From: Pseudoalteromonas sp. R3
GTDB taxonomy: Bacteria; Pseudomonadota; Gammaproteobacteria; Enterobacterales; Alteromonadaceae
Direction: 5' to 3'
DNA: 64,000 bases
NCBI RefSeq assembly: GCF_004014715.1
Contig: NZ_CP034834.1
Location: 558,001 to 622,000 of the forward strand
The notes under the pieces were generated by a model, which had not been told where the DNA came from, ran no database searches, and saw only the letters and a program-made list of their open reading frames with translations. Below, piece by piece: positions 1-9,961 of the stretch. A program made the translations under genes and the position numbers. Numbering within the stretch: position 1 is the first letter of the stretch; every line of letters starts with the position of its first letter.

Positions 1-1
1 G

Positions 2-664
2 CCCTTTACAGAAGGAAACGCCATGCAGTACAGCTTTTATGTACCCCAGGATGTTGCAGGTCTGATCGATTTGATGGGAGGAGATGACGCCTTTACTCAG
101 CGTCTCGATGATTTGTTTGATACGCCGTTGTCTCAAGAGATGATAAAGGAACATGAAGACATTGCCGGTCTGATTGGTAACTACGCCCACGGTAACGAAC
201 CAAGCCATCATATTGCCTATTTATATAATTACGCCGGCAAACCCTGGAAAACCCAGGAACGAATTCGCCAGATCATGGACACGCTGAGTTCTGATAAGCC
301 TGATGGTCTTGCCGGTAATGATGACGTTGGTCAGATGTCTGCATGGTATATTTTTTCCGCAATGGGCTTTTATCCTGTAGCGCCTGGCGATCTGGCTTAC
401 GCAATCGGTGCACCTCAAACACCGAAGGTAACGCTTAAACTGGCAAACGGTAAGCAGTTTACGACTATTGCCGTTGGGTTGAGTGAAACACATAAATACA
501 TCCAGTCGGTAACTTTAAATGGTAAAGCTCTGGAGCGTAGTTATTTAACTCATGATGACATTATGGCTGGTGGCGAACTTAAATATGTGATGAGCGATAA
601 ACCAAACAAGAATTGGGGTAGAAGCTTTACAGCAAGACCGCCAGCACTCTCTGATTATCAGTAG
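2..664 (+). CDS. GH92 family alpha-mannosidase, C-terminal part (5' end outside window)
   Basis: The reading frame is open from base 2, so the gene starts upstream of the window and only about 220 C-terminal residues are seen. The visible segments are typical of the glycoside hydrolase 92 catalytic domain: PFTEGNAMQYSFYVPQD, then GNEPSHHIAYLYNYAGKPW, then GNDDVGQMSAWYIFSAMGFYP. GH92 enzymes are calcium-dependent exo-alpha-mannosidases acting on alpha-1,2/1,3/1,4/1,6 mannosides, usually exported. The first internal ATG (base 23) lies inside the conserved domain and is not a start. A strong terminator follows about 110 bases downstream. Linkage specificity cannot be judged from this fragment. 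Confidence 0.9.
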   Translation, partial: PFTEGNAMQYSFYVPQDVAGLIDLMGGDDAFTQRLDDLFDTPLSQEMIKEHEDIAGLIGNYAHGNEPSHHIAYLYNYAGKPWKTQERIRQIMDTLSSDKPDGLAGNDDVGQMSAWYIFSAMGFYPVAPGDLAYAIGAPQTPKVTLKLANGKQFTTIAVGLSETHKYIQSVTLNGKALERSYLTHDDIMAGGELKYVMSDKPNKNWGRSFTARPPALSDYQ

Positions 665-772
665 GCTTTATGTCGGACAATGATCAAAAAAGCCAAACTG
701 AGTTACATCGCAGCAAAAATTATGCTGGGCCAGATACAGACAAGCTGGTCCTGGTCATTGTAAGTAATAAAT

Positions 773-798
773 AAGGTGGGATTTGTCCCACCTTTTTT
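773..798 (+). terminator. Rho-independent terminator after the GH92 gene
   Basis: AAGGTGGG pairs with CCCACCTT across a 6-base loop and runs into a T tract. It closes the mannosidase transcription unit. Confidence 0.85.
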
Positions 799-966
799 CA
801 TTTCGTGCACAGAGACCTGAACAATTACTAATCAGTTGAAAAATAAATCGTGAAAACAAGTGTATAATTAGCTTTAGGCAACAAAAGTTTCGCCGATAAG
901 GTAAGACAAACTCGTTAAGATTTGGTAAAACAAATTTGTATTAGTAGAATTAAGACAGGGCTTCCC

Positions 967-2856
967 ATGTTCAGTGCGCTCAAATTTACAACTAAAATAA
1001 CACTGGCCGCTTCATTGGTGCTGGTGATCGTACTTTCCCTTTTTACCGTGAACAACTTTATCCTGATGCGCTCACAAACGCAGGCCCAGTTAACCCTGGT
1101 GTTACAGGAGATCTCTGAGTCGGTTTCGCAAAATATTGCTAACTGGCTGAATGACAGGCTGGACATAGTCAGCGCTGTCGCCAGTGGGCACCGTAGTAAC
1201 GATGTACACTCAGACATATTAAGGCGTGTTCAGACAGCACATGAGGCTGGTCACTTTAAGAATACTTTTATAGGCACACCTGATGGTCAGTTTGTATTAA
1301 ATGATACAACAGTGGTATTGCCGAGCGATTTTGATGCCACGCAAAGGCCCTGGTACAAATTGGCGGAGCGCAAAAGAGATACTGCATTCACGACACCTTA
1401 TATAGATGTGACGAGCAACGAGCTGACCATAACCGCGGTTGTGCCTATCATGAACAACGGACGATTCTCTGGTGTAGCTGGCGGCGATATTGATATGGCA
1501 ACTATCACAGACATAGTTAATGAAATCGATTTTCTCGGCTACGGGTATGGTTTCTTATTAGATTCTGAAGGGCGGATCCTAAGCCATCCAGATACCCAAC
1601 TTAACGATAAGCCAATGACAGATCTGTTCGGCACTAAGCTGCCATTATCGGAGGCGTTTGCTGATTTGACCATTGATGGAAAAGAAAAGCTGGTGTCATT
1701 TGTTAAAATGCGCGGTATTAAAAATGTCGACTGGTACCTGGGTGTGGTGATTGATAAAGAAATCGCCTACAGCTCAGTGGCGTCTTTTCGTAATATGGCG
1801 CTGATTTATATGCTGGTGGGGGTTGTGGTCATAGTTGTTATGCTGCAGCTGCTGCTTAAATATCTGATGAGACCTATGGTCCACTTAAATGAAGCCATCA
1901 AAGATATTGCGCAGGGAGAAGGTGACCTTACCCGCAGGCTTGATGTGGAAAACAACGACGAATTCGGAGAGTTGTCCAATTACTTCAACCTGTTTGTGGA
2001 CAAAATCCACGAGAGTATCTCTAAAGTAAAAGAAACAACACTGGCACTTGAGCAAGTGATGGCGGGCCTGCAATCGCAAACACAAGGCGCACTTGATATC
2101 TACACAGAGCAAACCAAGCGCACTGATAGTGTCGCTACAGCCATCAATGAATTGTCATCCAGCGCGGTTGAGATTTCAAATAATGCTAAGCATGCCTCGG
2201 AGTTGGCAACGGAGGCAAACAGCCTATCCAGTCAGGGTCAGGTTGCATTGAATGCCAACATCGAAGAGATCGGCTCTTTGAGTGCTAAGATGCAGGAAGC
2301 CCAGTCGACAATAGATGGTCTGGATAAGCTGACCTCAAGTATAGGGCAGGTACTTGAGGTAATTAAAGGTGTCAGTGAGCAGACCAACTTGCTGGCGCTT
2401 AACGCGGCAATTGAAGCGGCGCGCGCCGGTGAGGCCGGGCGCGGATTCGCCGTGGTGGCCGATGAGGTCAGGCAGCTTGCTCAGCGTACACAGGAATCGA
2501 CCCAGGAGATTGAAAACACCATTGGAGAATTGCAGCAGGGGTCTGCATCGGCTGTTGCAGTGATGAAGTCAAGTATCGATGACTCCAGTAACAGCGCCCA
2601 GCAGGCTCAGTCCGCCGGTACTAAAATGCAGGAAGTGACGCATGCAATCGACTCTATCGACGGTGTAAACCATGCCGTTGCCAGTGCAACGCAGGAACAA
2701 AATGCGGTGATCCAGTCGCTAGATAGCGATATCCATGGGATCAGTGATTTGTGTGTTGAGGGTAGTCACAGCTTGACGAAAACCCTGGAAGAATGCCAGA
2801 CACTAAAATTGCAATTTGATGAACTAGAGCAGATGCTCGCAAAGTTCAAGGTCTAA
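967..2856 (+). CDS. Methyl-accepting chemotaxis protein (dCache-HAMP-MCP signal)
   Basis: Membrane chemoreceptor of about 629 residues. An N-terminal TM helix (residues 10-32) is followed by a periplasmic sensor of about 240 residues that resembles a dCache domain ([35 protein letters not shown]). A second TM helix, a HAMP segment and a long cytoplasmic signalling helix pair come next, with the conserved hairpin tip around [20 protein letters not shown]. Such receptors control CheA autophosphorylation; dCache sensors often bind amino acids or other small organic ligands, but the ligand here is unknown. The frame is open from 922, but the ATG at 967 follows a purine-rich AAGACAGGG and puts the signal anchor at the N terminus, so I prefer it. 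A TATAAT at 863-868 may be the -10. No che genes are nearby. Confidence 0.93.
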   Translation: MFSALKFTTKITLAASLVLVIVLSLFTVNNFILMRSQTQAQLTLVLQEISESVSQNIANWLNDRLDIVSAVASGHRSNDVHSDILRRVQTAHEAGHFKNTFIGTPDGQFVLNDTTVVLPSDFDATQRPWYKLAERKRDTAFTTPYIDVTSNELTITAVVPIMNNGRFSGVAGGDIDMATITDIVNEIDFLGYGYGFLLDSEGRILSHPDTQLNDKPMTDLFGTKLPLSEAFADLTIDGKEKLVSFVKMRGIKNVDWYLGVVIDKEIAYSSVASFRNMALIYMLVGVVVIVVMLQLLLKYLMRPMVHLNEAIKDIAQGEGDLTRRLDVENNDEFGELSNYFNLFVDKIHESISKVKETTLALEQVMAGLQSQTQGALDIYTEQTKRTDSVATAINELSSSAVEISNNAKHASELATEANSLSSQGQVALNANIEEIGSLSAKMQEAQSTIDGLDKLTSSIGQVLEVIKGVSEQTNLLALNAAIEAARAGEAGRGFAVVADEVRQLAQRTQESTQEIENTIGELQQGSASAVAVMKSSIDDSSNSAQQAQSAGTKMQEVTHAIDSIDGVNHAVASATQEQNAVIQSLDSDIHGISDLCVEGSHSLTKTLEECQTLKLQFDELEQMLAKFKV

Positions 2857-2864
2857 CCCTCTCT

Positions 2865-2890
2865 AAGGCTGCGTTCATGCAGCCTTTTTT
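2865..2890 (+). terminator. Terminator after the chemoreceptor gene
   Basis: AAGGCTGC / GCAGCCTT stem with a 6-base loop, followed by six T residues. Confidence 0.85.
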
Positions 2891-3044
2891 ATTTATTGCG
2901 CAAGATTAAATAAACTCCTTTCATGAATCATATATGACAGCTGTAACCTAAATGTATTTTTAGCGCAACATGGATGTCATTTAGGCACATTAGACTGCAC
3001 GCAATTCCAATATAGCAACAAGCAAATATTAAAAGGTGTATGCG

Positions 3045-3797
3045 ATGAAGTGCGTTAACCACTTGCTATTAGCAGGTATGGTCGCCGTTGCGGCTAATGC
3101 TCAGGCAAATGATCTGAACAAGGTCATTGAATCAAGTTCGGCTATTAACCAGTCAGCCCTCCAGTCTCAAAATAAAATCAATTCTATTGCAGATGACATG
3201 CAGTCAAGACTGCAAAAGTTCAGAACACTGAATAAAGAAATAGATGGCCTGGTTGTTTATAACAGCCAGTTAGACAAGCAGATCAAAAATCAATTAGAAG
3301 AAATGGCTGCGATTAACGAGTCTATGGATCAGGTATCCGTGATTGAACGTCAGATCACGCCACTGATGATGCGTATGATTACAGGTCTCGAGCAGTTCGT
3401 CGCGCTGGACGTTCCTTTTCTAAAAGAAGAGCGCGCAGAGCGCATTGCGAAGTTACAAGCAATGATGGACCGTGCTGATGTTTCTTCAAGTGAAAAGTTC
3501 CGTCGCGTACTCGAAGCTTATCAGGTGGAAGTTGAGTACGGCCGCACCATCGAAGCTTACTCTACTTTGCTAACGGTGGATGGTCAGGAACGTGAAGTTG
3601 ATATGTTACGCATTGGTCGCCTTGAGCTGCTTTATGTGACTAAAGATGGCAGCAAAGCGGGTAGCTGGAATAAAGACAGCAAGTCATTTACTGCACTGCC
3701 AGACACCAATATCAGTCAAATAAACAAAGGTATCCGCATCGCGCGTAAGCAACTTGCACCGGATATGTTAACTCTGCCAATTCAGGCTGCAGAATAA
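3045..3797 (+). CDS. DUF3450 family periplasmic protein, first gene of TonB2-type operon
   Basis: Protein of about 250 residues with a signal peptide (cleavage near ANAQA-ND). The rest is mostly helical and coiled-coil (residues 30-140) and ends in a conserved small domain with RIGRLELLYVT and GSWN. It matches DUF3450, the family found next to ttpC in Vibrio TonB2 clusters (VC1548-like); its exact role is not established, though location predicts a periplasmic partner of the TonB energising complex. The frame extends to a GTG at 3036, but the ATG at 3045 lies 8 bases after AAGG and begins the signal peptide. It stands 7 bases before ttpC, so the six genes to 8079 probably form one operon. Confidence 0.88.
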   Translation: MKCVNHLLLAGMVAVAANAQANDLNKVIESSSAINQSALQSQNKINSIADDMQSRLQKFRTLNKEIDGLVVYNSQLDKQIKNQLEEMAAINESMDQVSVIERQITPLMMRMITGLEQFVALDVPFLKEERAERIAKLQAMMDRADVSSSEKFRRVLEAYQVEVEYGRTIEAYSTLLTVDGQEREVDMLRIGRLELLYVTKDGSKAGSWNKDSKSFTALPDTNISQINKGIRIARKQLAPDMLTLPIQAAE

Positions 3798-3804
3798 GAG
3801 GTAT

Positions 3805-5178
3805 ATGATGAACTTTTTTAAATCTTTCAGCCTTAAAACAGTAATGGCAGCAACGCTTGCATTGTCTAGCTCAGCGTTTGCAGCAGAACAAGCAATGGAT
3901 CTGGATACGCTGTTAAAGCAACTTGAACAGGGACAGAGCGCGCAAAATGCACAAAATGCACAGCGTGAAGCCCAGTTTAAAGCGCAGCAGAGCGAGCAGG
4001 TTAGAATGTTGCGCGAATTGACTGCTAATCGCGATGGCGAACTCAATCGCTCAGAGCGTCTCGAAACTCAGTTTGAAGAAAACGAAATCAAGCTAGGTAA
4101 TTTGGGCGACACTCTATCAAAGCGTATGGGGTCATTGAAGGAGCTGTTCGGTGTACTTCAGCAAGTAGCTGGCGATTCAAGCAACAAGTTCCGTACCTCA
4201 GTTGTATCTGCAGAGATACCAAATCGTAGCGCGTTCATGGACGACATGGCTAAGCGCATGGGCTCAAGTACTAAACTGGCGTCTATCGAAGACATCGAAA
4301 AAGTATGGGTTGAGCTGCAACGTGAAATGACAGAGCAGGGTAAAGTATCTCGCTATACCACCGATGTGATTGTTGCAGGCGGTGCCAAGGAGCAAAAAGA
4401 AGTTTTGCGTGTTGGTGCGTTTAACCTGATTGCCGATGGTAAATACCTGTCTTACAACCCTGAAACCAATACACTGTCTGAGCTGACCCGTCAGCCGACA
4501 GCACGTTTCATGGAGAGTGCGGCTGAGCTTCAATCTGCACAATCTGGTACCGTTGACTTTGCACTAGACCCGACAGGCGGTTCAATCCTGGGTCTGTTGG
4601 TTCAGGCGCCAAATACCAAAGAACAAGTTGAGCAGGGCGGAGCCGTTGGTTACGTTATTCTTGGTGTGGGTCTGATTGCATTATTAATTGCCCTTGAGCG
4701 CTTTATCTCTTTGATGATTATGGGTGCTAAAATCAACCGTCAGCTTAAAGATTCTGTTGCACGCGAAGACAACCCGCTTGGCCGCGTAATGAAAGTCAAA
4801 GAGCAATATCCGGATGTTGCGTATGACACATTAGAGCTTAAGCTAAGTGAAGCTATTTTGCGTGAAATGCCGAAGATTACCCGTAACCTCACTCTGATTA
4901 AGATTATCTCTGTAGTAGCACCCCTATTGGGTCTGCTCGGTACTGTAACCGGTATGATTAATACCTTCCAGGCCATCACCCTGTTTGGTACAGGTGATCC
5001 GAAACTGATGGCCGGTGGTATCTCAACAGCGCTTGTTACAACCGTACTGGGTCTGGTTGTCGCGATTCCTACCGTATTCCTTTACACCTTACTTAACACG
5101 CGCTCTCGTAATTTGCTGCTTATCCTTCAGGAGCAAAGTGCAGGCATCATCGCCGAGCGTAGCGAGAAAGGAGCGTAA
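3805..5178 (+). CDS. ttpC: TtpC-like long MotA/TolQ/ExbB proton-channel protein
   Basis: Protein of 457 residues: signal peptide, a periplasmic coiled coil rich in Gln and Ala (residues 25-110), a soluble domain to about 270, then a C-terminal MotA/TolQ/ExbB channel domain with three TM helices (VGYVILGVGLIALLIALERF; VVAPLLGLLGTVTGMI; a third near LVVAIPTVFLY). This extended architecture is that of Vibrio TtpC, needed for TonB2-dependent uptake in addition to ExbB2/ExbD2. The gene order DUF3450-ttpC-exbB-exbD-tonB-TPR equals the Vibrio TonB2 cluster, which supports the name. Two ATGs (3805, 3808) follow the ribosome site AAGAGG; either could be used. Confidence 0.9.
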   Translation: MMNFFKSFSLKTVMAATLALSSSAFAAEQAMDLDTLLKQLEQGQSAQNAQNAQREAQFKAQQSEQVRMLRELTANRDGELNRSERLETQFEENEIKLGNLGDTLSKRMGSLKELFGVLQQVAGDSSNKFRTSVVSAEIPNRSAFMDDMAKRMGSSTKLASIEDIEKVWVELQREMTEQGKVSRYTTDVIVAGGAKEQKEVLRVGAFNLIADGKYLSYNPETNTLSELTRQPTARFMESAAELQSAQSGTVDFALDPTGGSILGLLVQAPNTKEQVEQGGAVGYVILGVGLIALLIALERFISLMIMGAKINRQLKDSVAREDNPLGRVMKVKEQYPDVAYDTLELKLSEAILREMPKITRNLTLIKIISVVAPLLGLLGTVTGMINTFQAITLFGTGDPKLMAGGISTALVTTVLGLVVAIPTVFLYTLLNTRSRNLLLILQEQSAGIIAERSEKGA

Positions 5179-5180
5179 TT

Positions 5181-5708
5181 GTGGTTCTTTTAGTAGATGC
5201 AATCAATGCGCTACGTGAGTTCCTAGACACAGGTGGCCAGGTTCTCCTGGTCATCGGTATGGTCACATTTGTGATGTGGTTGTTGATCCTCGAACGTTTT
5301 ATGTTTGTGTTTGGCAAGTTCAGATCCTATCGCAAAGATCTGTTGAACAGCTGGACAAGTCGAAAGGAAAGAAACAGCTGGAATGCAGAGCAGATCCGTC
5401 AGGCCATGATCTCACGAGCCGGAATACAGCTTAACTCTAACTTACCATATATCAATGTCATGGTAGCCCTGTGTCCACTACTTGGGCTACTAGGTACAGT
5501 AACCGGCATGATTGAAGTATTTAATGTGATGGCAATCACAGGATCGGGAAGTGCCCGCTCTATGGCTGCCGGTGTTTCTAAAGCAACGATCCCAACCATG
5601 GCTGGTATGGTTGGCGCGCTGTCAGGGGTTTTTGCCTCTACCTTCTTACAACGTAAGGCAAAGCGCGAAGTAGAACTGTTAGAAGACAAGCTGTTGCTTG
5701 ACCACTAG
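5181..5708 (+). CDS. exbB: ExbB-type proton channel subunit of TonB2 system
   Basis: Short ExbB/TolQ protein (175 residues) with three TM helices; the second and third form the proton channel with ExbD (CPLLGLLGTVTGMIEVFNVMA motif near residue 95-115). It starts with GTG at 5181, two bases after the ttpC stop and 7 bases after AAAGGAG, a strong ribosome site, which points to translational coupling. The TM2 motif duplicates that in the upstream long paralogue, as expected for TonB2 clusters, which carry two ExbB-type proteins. Confidence 0.92.
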   Translation: MVLLVDAINALREFLDTGGQVLLVIGMVTFVMWLLILERFMFVFGKFRSYRKDLLNSWTSRKERNSWNAEQIRQAMISRAGIQLNSNLPYINVMVALCPLLGLLGTVTGMIEVFNVMAITGSGSARSMAAGVSKATIPTMAGMVGALSGVFASTFLQRKAKREVELLEDKLLLDH

Positions 5709-5729
5709 AAAAGAATTTGAGGAAACGTA

Positions 5730-6140
5730 ATGAGAGCTCCATTAGCAAAGGTTTTTCAGGAAGAAGAAGCCGAAGAAATTAACATGACACCCATGCTGGA
5801 TGTTGTATTCATCATGCTTATTTTCTTCATCGTAACTGCATCATTCGTCAAAGAAGCAGGTATCGATGTAAACCGTCCAGAAGCGGCGACCGCTGTTAAA
5901 AAGCAGCGTGCGAATATACTTGTTGCCATATCAGACAAAGGTGAAATCTGGATTAACAAACGTCAGGTCGATATCCGCGCTGTACAGGCAAATATCGAGC
6001 GTCTGAAAGCGGAAAACCCACAGGGTAGCGTGGTTATACAAGCGGATAAGAAAGCAACAACCGATACCTTAATCAAGGTAATGGATGCTTCTCGCGCTGC
6101 AGGCGCATTCGATGTATCAATTGCGGCCCAGGAATCATAG
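5730..6140 (+). CDS. exbD: ExbD biopolymer transport protein
   Basis: ExbD of 136 residues: short cytoplasmic N terminus, one TM helix (MLDVVFIMLIFFIVTASFV) containing the conserved proton-carrying Asp after NMTPM, and a periplasmic domain of about 90 residues. It works with ExbB to couple the proton gradient to TonB movement. It lies 21 bases after exbB in the same operon. Confidence 0.93.
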   Translation: MRAPLAKVFQEEEAEEINMTPMLDVVFIMLIFFIVTASFVKEAGIDVNRPEAATAVKKQRANILVAISDKGEIWINKRQVDIRAVQANIERLKAENPQGSVVIQADKKATTDTLIKVMDASRAAGAFDVSIAAQES

Positions 6141-6151
6141 GAATAGAAAAG

Positions 6152-6757
6152 ATGCGTTACTTACTAGCACTCGTTATTGCAGGTATTGTGACTTTTTTCT
6201 TGTTTCTTGGTATGCAGGCACTGATCACAGGTGGAGAAGGCAAGATGGACGAGCCTGTTAAGGGCAACGTGCTTGATTTTGTCCGCCTGAAAAAAGAAGA
6301 AACTGTTGAGAAAAAAGAACGCAAACCACAAAAACCACCTACACCCAAAGAGCCGCCTCCGCCAATGGATGCGCCTCAAATGCAAAGCAACAACCTGGAT
6401 GCTGCTGGAGCCGATTTTAACTTCAGTGCAGACGTAGCAGCTGACGTTGATCTGGCTGGTGGTTTGGCTTTGGAATCCAGTGACGGTGAATATTTGCCTA
6501 TTGTCAAAGTGGCGCCTGTCTATCCCAGACGCGCTCTTTCAAGGGGAATCGAAGGGTATGTCATCGTAGAGTTTGTCGTAACAAAGCAAGGCACAGTTAG
6601 AAACCCGGTTGTAGTGAAAGCCGAACCAGAGAATATCTTTGACCGGGCAGCAATGGACGCAGCATTGAAGTTCAAATACAAGCCGAGAGTTGTGAATGGT
6701 GAGGCCGTTGAGGTCGCTGGTGTTCAAAACAAGATCTCATTTCAGATTAACGGCTAG
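6152..6757 (+). CDS. tonB: TonB energy transducer (TonB2-type, short)
   Basis: TonB protein of 201 residues: N-terminal TM anchor (residues 2-22), Pro/Lys/Glu-rich linker (EERKPQKPPTPKEPPPP region, about 50-75), and a C-terminal TonB domain (about 110-200) with KVAPVYPRRALSRGIEGYV, in which YP is the usual contact to receptor TonB boxes. The short linker resembles Vibrio TonB2 rather than E. coli TonB. It spans the periplasm and energises outer-membrane receptors, plausibly including the receptor at 9962-12694. Confidence 0.93.
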   Translation: MRYLLALVIAGIVTFFLFLGMQALITGGEGKMDEPVKGNVLDFVRLKKEETVEKKERKPQKPPTPKEPPPPMDAPQMQSNNLDAAGADFNFSADVAADVDLAGGLALESSDGEYLPIVKVAPVYPRRALSRGIEGYVIVEFVVTKQGTVRNPVVVKAEPENIFDRAAMDAALKFKYKPRVVNGEAVEVAGVQNKISFQING

Positions 6758-6774
6758 AGTAAAAAGGTGCGATT

Positions 6775-8079
6775 ATGAAAACGTTTAAGAAGCTACTACT
6801 TGTCAGTGCATTGAGTTGTACTGGTCTGGTAGCCCCAAGTCTGTTGTCTATTTTGCCTGGCGTTGACCTTGCTGTTGCAAACGCTGAGACTAAAACTAAG
6901 CGAGTGCCGGCTTTGCGTGAAAAGGTATACAGTCAGCTTGCGAGAGCGCAAAAGCTTGCCGATGAAGGGGATGTTAAAGGCGGCCTCGAGGTACTTGATA
7001 CCATCAAAAAACGCGCTGGCAGCATGAACTCTTATGAAGTGGCAATGATGTATAACTTTTATGGTTTCATCTATTACAACGAAAACCAGCTGGACAAAGC
7101 CATTGCCTCTTTTGAGCAGGTGGTTGCTGAAGAGGCCATACCGGAGTCATTACGATTATCTACTACATTTAGTCTTGCGCAGCTTGCAATGGCTAATGGT
7201 GATTATAAAGCAACTGTAGAATATCTGGATAGCTGGAAGAAGATAAATACACAGCCTGTTAAAAGTAATTATTATGTATTGAAGGCGCAAGCACTTTATC
7301 AGGATAAAAAATATCAGGAAGCTGTAGAAAATATTAATTTGGCAATATCGCTAACTGAAAGTGAGAATAAAGTTCCAAAAGAAAACTGGTTGGTTTTGCA
7401 AAGGGCTTTATACTACTCACTTAATCAGCCTGAAAAAGTTGCAGAAGTCCTTGAGAAAATGATAAAGCTGTTTGATAAACCAGAGTACTGGGTTCAACTA
7501 GCGGGTATGTTTGGAGAGCTTGGAGCTGAGAAAAAGCAACTTGCTATTCTTGAAACAGCTCAGCAGCGTGGTTTCATAAAAAAACGTAGCGATATAATCC
7601 AGCTAGCTCAGGTTTATCTTTTTAACGGTTTACCTTATAAGGCCGCTATTGCACTAGACGAAGGCATTAAAAGCGGAGTGGTTAAGGGTAATGCAAAAAA
7701 CTATGCATTCATCGCAGAAGCTTATGTCCAGTCTAAAGACGAAGATAAGTCTATCGACTTTTTCGCTAAGGCTGATAAAGAAGTCGAGCATGGTAATTAC
7801 CTGCAACGTATTGCCGAAGTCTATATCAATCTGGAGAAGTTTGATGAAGCCGCAGATGCTGCCAGGGCCGCATTGGACAAAGGCGCTTTAACGTTCGAGT
7901 CTAATGCGTATGTCGCACTCGGTATGGCTCAATATAACCTCAAAAACTTCGACGCTTCTATACTGGCGTTTGAACAGGCGGAAAAGCACAAAAAATCGGC
8001 TAATCTTGCGAAGCAATGGATTAAGTACGTAAAGCGAGAGAAAATTCACGCTGAAACATTAAAGCAAGCATTGTTATGA
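6775..8079 (+). CDS. TPR repeat protein of TonB2-type operon
   Basis: Exported protein of 434 residues: signal peptide (about 1-37, ending near AVANA), then successive tetratricopeptide repeats across nearly the whole length (for example NFYGFIYYNENQLDKAIASF and ALGMAQYNLKNFDASILAF). In Vibrio TonB2 clusters the corresponding VC1543-type gene also encodes a TPR protein. Likely a periplasmic scaffold; its partner is unknown. It is the last gene before the terminator at 8098. Confidence 0.88.
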   Translation: MKTFKKLLLVSALSCTGLVAPSLLSILPGVDLAVANAETKTKRVPALREKVYSQLARAQKLADEGDVKGGLEVLDTIKKRAGSMNSYEVAMMYNFYGFIYYNENQLDKAIASFEQVVAEEAIPESLRLSTTFSLAQLAMANGDYKATVEYLDSWKKINTQPVKSNYYVLKAQALYQDKKYQEAVENINLAISLTESENKVPKENWLVLQRALYYSLNQPEKVAEVLEKMIKLFDKPEYWVQLAGMFGELGAEKKQLAILETAQQRGFIKKRSDIIQLAQVYLFNGLPYKAAIALDEGIKSGVVKGNAKNYAFIAEAYVQSKDEDKSIDFFAKADKEVEHGNYLQRIAEVYINLEKFDEAADAARAALDKGALTFESNAYVALGMAQYNLKNFDASILAFEQAEKHKKSANLAKQWIKYVKREKIHAETLKQALL

Positions 8080-8097
8080 TTTTATAATCGCAACACC

Positions 8098-8122
8098 AAA
8101 GCCGCCTTCGGGCGGTTTTTTT
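8098..8122 (+). terminator. Terminator of the TonB2-type operon
   Basis: GCCGCC-ttcg-GGCGG stem-loop with the stable TTCG tetraloop and a seven-T tail. Confidence 0.92.
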
Positions 8123-8137
8123 ATTTTTAAAAGTCAG

Positions 8138-8177
8138 ATGTCATCTTTATTTACCAAAACTGTAACCTTATCGTAAT
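8138..8177 (+). promoter_or_regulatory. Possible tandem PhoB box upstream of the lipoprotein/receptor pair
   Basis: Heptamers ATGTCAT (8138), ATTTACC (8149), CTGTAAC (8160) and TCGTAAT (8171) recur every 11 bases, the spacing of PhoB half-sites (consensus CTGTCAT). The first and third fit well, the others weakly. A CTGTAAC also stands at 2941 upstream of the TonB2 operon. If real, the pair would be induced by phosphate starvation. This is inference from motif spacing only. Confidence 0.3.
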
Positions 8178-8245
8178 GAGGTGAATCTATTCTGTACCCA
8201 AGCTTTTTATTGCGCTTATAACTATTACTTTTTCGGAGATATAAA

Positions 8246-9883
8246 ATGAAACTTGCTGGGTTATTTAAAGTAAGCCTTATCACTTCTGCTTTGGTTCTTG
8301 CTGGCTGTGGCGGTGATGTCAATATAACACCAACTACAAATGACAATCGCGTAGATAACTCTCAGGATGTCGTATCACCAGGTACGGGTGACAAAGTTGA
8401 TAACGGCGACAAAGATTCGCCTACTGCAATCACTTGTGCTAGTTATACAATGGATGGCACCGAATATAAAGGTGAACCAGATTCAGATAATAAAAACTGT
8501 GTCTATACTCAAGCATTTGCTAGCTACGCAAAAGACATTACATCTTCATTCCTAATTAACGCACTTCCTAATGGCGGCGCGCACATCTTCGAAGGTGCTC
8601 TTTTCATCGGTAAGGACGTTGATACTTCTAAAGGTGAGACTGTTAATACTGACGGACCAACTCTGACAATCGAAGCCGGTGCAACCATCGCTTTCACAAA
8701 AGCGCAGAACTTTGTTCGTATTGCTCGTGGTGCGAAAATCAATGCCATCGGTGAGGTTGATAAGCCAATCACCTTTACATCAATTAATGAAGTTGACGGT
8801 GACGACACTACTGTGCCTGCGATGCAGGACTGGGGTGGTATTCAGGTAAACGGTATGGCTCAGACTGTTGAATGTTCTAAAACTGAGGCAGAGCAAGGTC
8901 AGTGTAACGTAGACGCAGAAGGCGTTGTTTCTTACTACGGCGGCAATAACAATGAAGACAGCAGTGGTGTGCTGCAACACGTTGTCGTTAAATATGCTGG
9001 TTTCGGCGTTGAAGGTGACGAACTAAACTCAATTACCCTAAATGCTGTCGGCTCAGGCACGACTGTTGACTACGTACACATCCATAATGGTTACGATGAT
9101 GGTATCGAGCTATTCGGCGGTACAGTTAATATCAAACATATTGTCGTTACTGAAACCGCAGATGACGGTATTGACTGGGATACAGGCTGGAAAGGTAACG
9201 GTCAGTTCATTCTGGTACAAACCTTAACTCAGGGTAACCACGGTTTTGAAACTGACGGTGGTAAAAAAGACCCATCAACTGCAGATGGTCAGGATCGCGC
9301 AACAACCGTTTCTTACCCAACTATCGCTAACGCAACCGTTGTTAGTAATGGTGTGAAAGGTCCTCGTGGTTACGGCGCAGGTATGGAAATGAAAGAGTGG
9401 GGTAAAGCTCAGCTTCATAACATGTTGTTCGTTAATGCGGGTACAGAAGCCGGTGCTGGGTGTTTTGACCTGTACAATGAAAAAGATAAGTCTACTCCGA
9501 TGGGTGTTCATGCTAATGCAAAAGCTGGCGATATCGCGTTCAAAAACTCTGTATTTGCATGTGGCCTGAACTTCGAAGCGGTTAAAGAAACCCTTACTGG
9601 TGACCTGGCTGATTTCAACATCGAAGCTTGGTTCACTGCGGCTGACAGCGGCAATAAACTAATCGGCTTTAAAGATTTCGCAAGCGTGCTAGGCGAGAAC
9701 GGTGTTGCAACTAAAGGTTCAATTCTTGATAAAGATGGCAACACAGTGGCAGTCGAAAGCAGCAAGCTGAGTGAAGACAACTCATTCTTCGAAGATGTTA
9801 CCTACATTGGTGCAATCGGCGAAAGTGAAACAGACACTACTTGGGCAAAATTCGTTTCTATGTCTTTAGAGCGCACGAAGTAA
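8246..9883 (+). CDS. Secreted lipoprotein, probable beta-helix, paired with TonB receptor
   Basis: Lipoprotein of 545 residues with a clean lipobox (LVLAGC, Cys21), followed by an Asp/Asn-rich flexible linker to about residue 60. The body has short repeating strands such as PTLTIEAGATIAF, KINAIGEVDKPITFTS and NATVVSNG, suggesting a right-handed parallel beta-helix. I know no catalytic motif in it. It stands directly before a large TonB-dependent receptor and after the TonB2 operon, so a surface-exposed substrate-capturing partner of that receptor is plausible. The substrate is not evident. Only a weak terminator-like hairpin (9908-9927) separates it from the receptor gene. Confidence 0.75.
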   Translation: MKLAGLFKVSLITSALVLAGCGGDVNITPTTNDNRVDNSQDVVSPGTGDKVDNGDKDSPTAITCASYTMDGTEYKGEPDSDNKNCVYTQAFASYAKDITSSFLINALPNGGAHIFEGALFIGKDVDTSKGETVNTDGPTLTIEAGATIAFTKAQNFVRIARGAKINAIGEVDKPITFTSINEVDGDDTTVPAMQDWGGIQVNGMAQTVECSKTEAEQGQCNVDAEGVVSYYGGNNNEDSSGVLQHVVVKYAGFGVEGDELNSITLNAVGSGTTVDYVHIHNGYDDGIELFGGTVNIKHIVVTETADDGIDWDTGWKGNGQFILVQTLTQGNHGFETDGGKKDPSTADGQDRATTVSYPTIANATVVSNGVKGPRGYGAGMEMKEWGKAQLHNMLFVNAGTEAGAGCFDLYNEKDKSTPMGVHANAKAGDIAFKNSVFACGLNFEAVKETLTGDLADFNIEAWFTAADSGNKLIGFKDFASVLGENGVATKGSILDKDGNTVAVESSKLSEDNSFFEDVTYIGAIGESETDTTWAKFVSMSLERTK

Positions 9884-9907
9884 TCTAATCCATTTCTAGC
9901 TTTTAAC

Positions 9908-9930
9908 AGGGCGCATTCATGCGCCCTTTG
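9908..9930 (+). terminator. Weak intercistronic terminator/attenuator before the receptor gene
   Basis: AGGGCGC / GCGCCCT hairpin with only three following T residues. It may lower receptor expression relative to the lipoprotein rather than end transcription fully. Confidence 0.55.
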
Positions 9931-9961
9931 TGAATCCGGTTTTGGTTTAGAGGAACGACAA

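Noticed and set aside
670..774. 34-codon open frame after the GH92 gene
   Set aside because: No ribosome site, no recognisable features, and it ends inside the terminator stem.
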